Shown: positions 57,770 to 64,000 of the stretch, in pieces
Layout: each line of letters starts with the position of its first letter
Numbering within the stretch: position 1 is the first letter of the stretch
Source of the DNA: Oreohelix idahoensis
Lineage: Eukaryota > Mollusca > Gastropoda > Stylommatophora > Oreohelicidae
Direction: 5' to 3'
Assembly (NCBI GenBank): GCA_024509875.1
Contig: JAMPIV010012152.1
Coordinates: forward strand, 501,501 to 565,500
DNA: 64,000 nt
Translations under genes and position numbers: made by a program
Notes under the pieces: model-generated
The model's database searches: none
Seen by the model: the letters and a program-made list of their open reading frames with translations, nothing else
Told to the model about the DNA's origin: nothing

Positions 57770-60676
57770 TGGCAGCTTTTACGTTTGTACTTAGCTGCCA
57801 GTAAGTTTGTTGGTTTCTGCTTGTTACCACCATTGTTTATCTTTATCTATCGTTACTGCTGACAAAGGGTGTTGTCAGATATGTCGGGCTTACAGGGGTG
57901 GAAGACTTATTATTTGATAACGCAAATGTCATTATGAAGGGGCCGTAATGGATAGGCCAACGGTGGTAATACAAAACAGGAACATCATAGGGCTGACCAA
58001 CTGTTAAGTCAAGCAGGCTGGACTCGAAGTGACATTATGGACATAATTATTCAGGACGAAACGTGGACATCAGACGCAGCAAATAAATAGGAACATATGA
58101 TTTCATTGCAGACAATACATCATCATGAATACGGCCACTGATTGACAGTGTCGGCTATAATAATATCAAGATTCGAACGTCTTGACCAAATCGAAAGGGC
58201 TTCTACGAATTGCAGATTATTCAAATTACTTTAAAATGTATTCTCGCTCCTAATGTCAGAGGGACACACTAGCCATTGATCATGACGAATAAAATGGAAG
58301 TACTGCCTTGACAAGTAGGGCTATGAGTCTCTGAGGCTTGAGACCTTGAAATGTGCCGTTATCTGGCGAATATTGTAATTCCCGATGGATTCCTGGAAAG
58401 TTTCGTCACAAATAAACTTCATCATCTTTTAACACATCATTATAATAATACGTATGGGTCTTCTCTTTACGTTCGAGAATGAACACCAAAAGTACGTCTA
58501 TCATCGACGATTCAAATATTATAATGCTTAACGGGTATGATATGTATAGCAACAAGTCGACGCAAAAAAGATGCGTCATCTGCTTTCAGTGAAGATGCAG
58601 AAAAGTACACATTAATATGTAAGATATACATTTATTAAAGATGCGCTCACATGTTCGTCTATCAAAACTAGACGGGCATGTGAGAGTCTCACACACTTAA
58701 CTCCCACGCGAAAAAAGGACTTAATACTGCTCCAGCCCTTGTTTGGTTCTTTGCAGGTTATGAACTGGTTCACTCACGTCAATGGTCAAGTCTGGAGGTT
58801 GTGACACGTTCGAAGAAATAATAGGGAGTAACCACGAAGCTGGTCCAGCGTCTTCAAGACCCGTCTGATGATGGTGTCTAGCGTTGACAGCAGGCCACTT
58901 ATACGACACACTTTGTTCCTGAGAGAGCACCCTCAGCTGGTACCACCGACCAAAATTTCTTTGGGAATCTTGACTCCTGGCTCAGAAATAGTTAAGGCAA
59001 CTTGTTTAAGATGCCTCTTACACGCAGTCTGTGGTAATACGTTACTCTAGGCTTCCACTCTGACATTGTGTTCAGATTCCTAGGATTTCGACTTTCGGTG
59101 TTAATGTAGGTAGAGTTTTTCTGGGATATAAGCCCACAAGATGCTCAAACAAGGTCCGGTCCGATAAATGGAGTTCTGATTCTATTCCTTACCCTGGCTA
59201 GCTGGCTGTCTTCGTGACGAGGGGAATTTCACAGTGCTCTAAACCGACGAAAGTATCAGATTATATTGCAACTTTCCTCCCATGCACGTGGTTGTTACTA
59301 TCTGACCAGGCTCCAATCAGAAGTGTTGTTATAACATCTAGAATTGCCCAACCAGTTGTATTCAATCATTCGTGTTATGATAGGTTTTTATCTCAACAAT
59401 TTCCTCATAGGAACATTCTGCGTGATTTGTTAAACGTCACTTTCCATAAAAGGAATTATTATTTCCGTCGATAGTCGTTTCTATTTACACTCACGACTTC
59501 CTGCATTATCAAAATAATATCTTCGTAACAATTCTGTCCGGAAGCGATTACAACATTTCCGTCGTCTTGAGGCGTGTCTCTCATATGACCGGCGCTCCCT
59601 ATGCAATCACAAACACCGGGTGTCACTAGACGAAAATGACTGGCGGCCAATCTGGTCTTACCTGTATCAACTCTAAGCGAGGATGGGCAGGCAAACAAAC
59701 ATGACGATTTATTACAGGAAGAAGTGTAAACAATGACTCGAAAATACCAAATATTGTCCGAGAGATGAAAACAGAACGTGAAGAGTACAAAATGAAATAC
59801 GGGATGGCACAAGAAATTAAAAGTTTCGAGGTCATTCTGTTACAAGAAATATGATTCAGTAAACTGTATAATACAGCTTTTTAATGTAGATTTTGCCAAT
59901 GACTTACCTCTTTGCTTCCTTATTCCATAACTGGATCCCAGATCCAGGACAACACTAGAATGCTTAATGAAACGAGAATTGAGTGTGAAAATACGCAGAC
60001 AAAATACAAAGCTTATCACAATAAATGCTGCAAGTAATAGGTAAATTGTAGTAGAAAATATATGCTAAGAAAATGTGGACTCTTACATATTCTTGGCAGT
60101 TTATACAGACAAAGTTGGAGGGACTGGAAATGATATCCAACTAAGAATACACAATTCAAGAGAAGATTACTTTGCAGTGCGAAATTATTGAAATCAACGG
60201 CAATCATGCTTAACACAAAAATTAGAATCTTTAGTTCAAGCTTGAAGGCTGTTCCATTGCATTGCTCTGACACATGTAGAACGAAAAAAAAACCTAGAAA
60301 GTTCGGACTTCCATAAATCAGTGTTTACCCAGAATTGATGAGTCAAGACGAAAATACTAACTGCTGGAGGAGGGGGGTGGGTCTTTGACAGTTTTCTTCT
60401 TACAACAAAAATTAAAGGGTTATAAAAAAATGGCATAAGGATGACGCTATGAATTATTAGCTGAGGACAATGGTGATTTGTTGAAAATCATGTAGTTTCT
60501 TGCGTAGTACCGTTCTTTGATAAAACTTTGTGACAGACAATAAAACGTATAACATTGTGGCAGCAATGGAGATTAACCAGAGTTATAAACATACGTACTT
60601 GCAATTATAAAAAAAGGTAACATAGAGAAACAGTGAAAAACAACAAAAAAAACCTTGTTAATACTGGATTCCTTTA
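57770..60676. other. Unassigned intergenic sequence
   Basis: No convincing gene. It contains the diverged element fragment at 58721-58930. Other open frames (59214-59474, 59459-59812, 60016-60273) show no motif. Confidence 0.4.
58721..58930 (-). CDS. Short ORF, recurrent element fragment, second copy
   Basis: 69 residues; ARHHHQTGLEDAGP to LQRTKQGLEQY aligns with 18577-18807. It ends at a TAA shared with no neighbour. Unknown family. Confidence 0.35.
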   Translation of the reverse strand: MLSQEQSVSYKWPAVNARHHHQTGLEDAGPASWLLPIISSNVSQPPDLTIDVSEPVHNLQRTKQGLEQY

Positions 60677-61334
60677 TTATCTTTTACAAAAACAAAAAGG
60701 CCTCAATTTAGGGTCATCTACACACTCTGCTTGACCTCTATACATGTTCAGTCGCGTGACTTCACCTATGACCTCCACCTTTTTCGTGACGTTGGACGCT
60801 GACAACTTGAACTCATAAATGGCGTCACCAGGTGTTGTGGTAACAGTAATTTGGTAGAAAGTTTTGGCTTCCGTCTCTTTACTGTCTGCAGAATGTTCCG
60901 TCTGAATCCTCATGACTCCATCCACAGACTTGACAGCAAGTTTTGAGCAATTATTCTCTACTGGTTTTATTAATTTTAATAATGTATCCTGGACAGCTAT
61001 TACTAAAACTACATACATGCTAGAGCTAACATTTGTCTGTGTTAACTGGTTGCAGACACAATAATCTAACGGGATGCTGGCGTGTTTACACGTTCGCTCC
61101 CGTGGTATTTCTTGGAACAGACTAATTCCCCTTTTGCTGATGTCGCCAAGACCTGTTGTCGCTTGAAAGTTGAGGAGATCTCGTAAAGTCTCGTACAAAT
61201 CAGTATTAGTGGTGAGACGTTCTTGGTTTATTTTTAATACCTTCATCAGGTTCGGGTATTTCCGATGGAACCAGGGTGGAAAAACCAGGAAGATATACGG
61301 TGTTCTAGATTCAATCATGCCATTGTAGGTAGAA
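60677..61334 (-). CDS. DUF229 (sulfatase-like) gene, last coding exon
   Basis: The exon starts after ATTTACTCTATTTCAG at 61335-61350 and joins the upstream exon in phase (two bases CG plus T give Arg). It reads STYNGMIESRTPYIFLVFPP, then WFHRKYPNLMKVLKINQERL, TNTDLYETLRDLLNF, and a Cys-rich part (RTCKHASIPLDYCVCN). The tail is beta-rich and the end is FCFCKR with TAA; AATAAA overlaps the stop. This is the C-terminal half of DUF229 proteins, which belong to the alkaline phosphatase/sulfatase superfamily and are common in invertebrates. Substrate is unknown for the family as far as I know. An open frame continues into the intron to 61390 but is not exonic. This is the only host-type gene here. 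Confidence 0.88.
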
Positions 61335-61489
61335 CTGAAATAGAGTAAATATAGAATTATGTCGCAAATGCAGCACCAAAATAGACACATTAGTATATGT
61401 AACTTAAGAAGTTTGTTTATCAGAGATAAAAACCAAATGTGGGGCGGGGAGTTTTAGTGTAATTAATATCTACGACAGCCTCTTTTAAA

Positions 61490-61600
61490 AAATAAAATTT
61501 TACCTCGTTTGGCGAGTCGCGCCTGTTCAACCTAGACATAGAATCAGTCGGTTATATTAAGGCGCATGTCCAAATATAAAAGACCTTGTGGTCTAGATTG
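61490..61600 (-). repeat. Short interspersed repeat, copy 2 of 6640-6760
   Basis: In the DUF229 intron, opposite orientation to copy 1, with TAATATAACCGACT, GCGACTCGCCAAACGAGG and AAAATTTTATTTTTTAAAA. Confidence 0.5.
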
Positions 61601-61687
61601 AGAGACAATCCATCAGTGGAATGAGCTGAGTCCTAGACGATTCAATTCAGTGACAAACTGCGAGTGGGTGGAGTTTCAGTGTAAATA

Positions 61688-63304
61688 TACTACTCGTCAA
61701 AAGTCAAAGGCCACTTAGAAAAACCTTGGTTGAAACCATAAAACAAATCTGATATAAACGTAATTGGTATCAGTCAAAACGGCATTTATTGAATACCAAA
61801 TTGACATGTCACGTAAAGAAATGGAAACACACATTCAAACGCAATGAAGCTGTGAAGTGTGTCACCCACCTATTCAAAAGTCACACAATAGATATGGGAC
61901 AAATAGACATGTCAAAATCGGGTATGACCACCGTTTGCAGCAAGGCATTCAAGACAGCGTAGACACATCGAGTCCACAAGGGTCCGAAGAGTATCCTGAG
62001 GAACAGCTTGCCATTCCTGAAGCAGAAATGCAGTCAGCTGTACAACATCCATTGGCAGGGGGTTATTTGTTGACAATCTTCGACCAAGGACATCCCAGAG
62101 GTGCTCAATCGGAGAAAGGTCAGGTGAATGAGCTGGCCACGCCATCCTGATGATCTCATGTTGCTGAATAAACTCATTCACCACACGAGCTCGATGGGGT
62201 CGAGCGTTATCATCTTGGAGGATGGCATTACCACCTATGGCCTACAGAGCAGGCTGAACAATTGGTCTCACGATTTCATTCTGGTATCTTGGGCCGGTCA
62301 AGTTGCCTTGGATGATGTAGAGTGGGGTCCTGCCGTGTCTGTAGAAGCCTCCCCAGCCCATGACAGAACCCCTACCATAACGATCCACCTCTCGAATTGT
62401 GTCATCAGTAAATCGCTCTCCTGGTCGTCTCCAAGCTCGAATCCTGCCATCATTGAATGACACAGTGAAGCGAGATTCATCAGTGAAGAGAACTTGACTC
62501 CATTGTTGCCTTGTGCATCGGATGTGCTCGCGACACCAAGCAACACGGGCTCTGCGATGAGCAGGAGTAAGAGGCATTCTGACTGCAGGACGTCGAGCAG
62601 CCAGTCCAAATTCATGTAAACGTCTGCGAATGGTGCTTTGACTGACATTAACGTTTACAGTTTGTCTCAGCTGACATCTTAGAGTGGAACAAGTCACTGT
62701 TCGATGGCGCAGGGCTGACAACAAGAGGTACCGTCATCATGTTTATTGGTGTTTCTAGGGCGATCTGGCCGGTGGCGATCCTCCACACTTCCTGTGGCCT
62801 GAAATATCTCCAAAGTTCTTTGGAAAGTAGAGTGTGACACTGCAAGCCGTCTAGCAGCCTCACAGACAGATAAACCACTTTAAACCCACGCTATAGCCCT
62901 CATTCTTTGTAAGGTGTCAAGACTTCTTCTCGGTGGCATGGTTTTTGCAAGTGATGAAACTACCCTAAGTCTGCTGATTGTAAAACAAATTAAGAGCGAA
63001 CTCTGTTCACGAACAGTCGCCATTGCACGTGGAATATCAATCAACACGATTACTTCACCTGTTTGGTTCTACGGAAGTTTGAAAAAACAGATTAAAAATG
63101 TGAATTTATGGCCAGCAAACAAAATTGCACGTGATCACCATGGTTGTCGGTGAGTTGTTTTTATGCTTAACGTGCATAGAGGATTGTCAGAGGAAGATAT
63201 TGCACCCATTTTTACTAAAAACTTCCTTCATTTAATCATTCTATGCGCTTATATAAAAGTGTATTGACAATAATAGGGTGGCCCTTGACTTCTGACGTAT
63301 AGTA
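61688..63304 (-). mobile_element. Tc1/mariner element, decayed copy in a DUF229 intron
   Basis: Ends match 52798-54418: TACTACTCG at 61688, and a mutated right end (GACGTATAGTA) at 63304, with TA duplications at 61686-61687 and 63305-63306. It lies wholly between the two DUF229 exons, in the same strand sense as the gene. Confidence 0.93.
61912..62939 (-). pseudogene. Tc1 transposase, multiple disablements
   Basis: Collinear with 53164-54192. Faults visible by comparison: GAA to TAA near 62880, a one-base deletion near 62735 and GAG to TAG at 62242-62244. Catalytic motifs remain readable in pieces (LFTDESRF; SPIEHLWD). It has AGA (Arg) at the codon that is TGA in the other copy. Confidence 0.93.
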
Positions 63305-63375
63305 TAGTTTAAAAGGAAAGGTTATTATGCGGAAATTTAAAATTAGAAAAAAAGGGGGGAAGGGTGTCAGTGAAA

Positions 63376-63850
63376 TGATGACATAGAATTCTATCGAAAT
63401 TATTTACCGGACTGGACCAAAACGTTCTTCGTGGTCACTAAAGAAGAATGATTAAACTACTTACCGAACTTTACCAAAACGTTCTCCCTGGTCACTAAAG
63501 AAGATGATTAAACAACTTACCGAACTTTACCAAAACGTTGTCCATGGTCACTAAAGAAGATGATTAAACAACTTACCGAACTTTACCAAAACGTTGTCCA
63601 TGATCACTAAAGAAGATGATTAAACAACTTACCGAACTTTACCAAAACGTTGTCCATGGTCACTAAAGAAGATGATTAAACAACTTACCGAACTTTACCA
63701 AAACGTTGTCCATGGTCACTAAAGAAGATGATTAAACAACTTACCGAACTTTACCAAAACGTTGTCCATGGTCACTAAAGAAGATGATTAAACAACTTAC
63801 CGAACTTTACCAAAACGTTGTCCATGGTCACTAAAGAAGATGATGACTGT
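63376..63850 (-). repeat. 56 bp tandem repeat of exon end plus splice donor, about eight copies
   Basis: Copies of the segment GACCATGGACAACGTTTTGG, TAAAGTTCG, GTAAGTTGTTTAATCATC and TTCTTTAG (minus strand) have matching points at 63432, 63488, 63544, 63600, 63656, 63712, 63768 and 63824. The rightmost copy is the true exon 3' end and donor; the others lie in the intron. The two leftmost copies are the most diverged. Confidence 0.95.
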
Positions 63851-63956
63851 GTTGTTGATGATATTCTTGTCTTTCAACTCCTGCAGGAAGCTCAGATAGA
63901 GATCATCTCCGGCACTGGCCATGTCGTGGTAATCGTGGGTCAGGTGAATGGAGAAG
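63801..63956 (-). CDS. DUF229 (sulfatase-like) gene, penultimate coding exon
   Basis: 156 bp between acceptor TTTACTTTGCAG and donor GTAAGT. It reads FSIHLTHDYHDMASAGDDLY, then LSFLQELKDKNIINNTVIIF, then the superfamily metal-site motif SDHG and QRFGKVR. DUF229 proteins have this HL-HD...NTV-SDHG-RFG order. Joined with 61334 downstream, the frame is kept (phase 2/1) and gives KVR-STYNGMIESRTP. The upstream exons lie beyond the window. The donor used is uncertain, because identical donors occur seven more times downstream in the tandem repeat. Confidence 0.9.
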
Positions 63957-64000
63957 CTGCAAAGTAAATCATAAACTGTTATTTTATTTCACTGGGGGAG

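Overview
This window is repeat-dense animal nuclear DNA, with almost every recognisable gene belonging to a transposable element. It is AT-rich with long TA microsatellites, minisatellites, tRNA-derived SINEs, LINE fragments, Tc1 and hAT DNA elements and four LTR retroelements. The Gmr1-like Ty3 elements and the style of the repeats suggest a marine invertebrate, probably a mollusc; that is inference, because no diagnostic host gene fixes the species. The only host-type gene is a DUF229 (sulfatase-like) gene on the minus strand at the right edge, of which the last two coding exons are visible.

Layout, left to right. 1-3385: 3' part of a frameshifted Ty3/gypsy element on the plus strand, with its 3' LTR. 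3386-8425: mostly non-coding, with a BED-finger/hAT-like N-terminal fragment at 3603-4166. 8426-16940: a complete LTR element (795/814 bp LTRs, 5 bp TSD) on the minus strand, with no pol and only a broken coiled-coil protein ending in an RRM-like domain. 16946-20700: unassigned repeats. 20700-56775: a LINE on the minus strand, split by nested insertions.

The nested block is the main feature. The LINE was hit by a tandem pair of hAT MITE-like copies (21377-23035), a SINE (23380-23694) and a giant palindromic element (24475-56381) with a perfect 6 bp CTTATA duplication. The palindromic element has arms of about 5.6-6.8 kb around a spacer of about 170 bp. Each arm carries an outward-facing gene for a small PC4-like protein. 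One arm holds a solo LTR (25613-26863). The other arm was split by an intact 10.1 kb Gmr1-like Ty3 retrotransposon (33125-43223, one 1632-residue gag-PR-IN-RT-RH frame) and by a 9.0 kb pol-less LTR element (47158-56176), whose Gag also ends in an RRM-like domain. That pol-less element in turn carries a Tc1 copy and a SINE. Removing the insertions leaves a palindromic element of about 11.5 kb.

56388-60676: the LINE remainder, a 32 bp minisatellite with a SINE inside, and unassigned sequence. 60677-63956: the DUF229 gene end. Its intron holds a decayed Tc1 copy and eight 56 bp tandem copies of the upstream exon's 3' end together with its splice donor.

Insertion order can be read from the nesting: LINE, then palindrome, then the LTR elements, then Tc1 and SINE. 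LTR divergence by eye is about 0.4% for the Gmr1-like element, under 1% for the 8426 element and about 2% for the 47158 element, so LTR activity is recent. All identifications come from motifs and repeats seen by eye; no database search was run.
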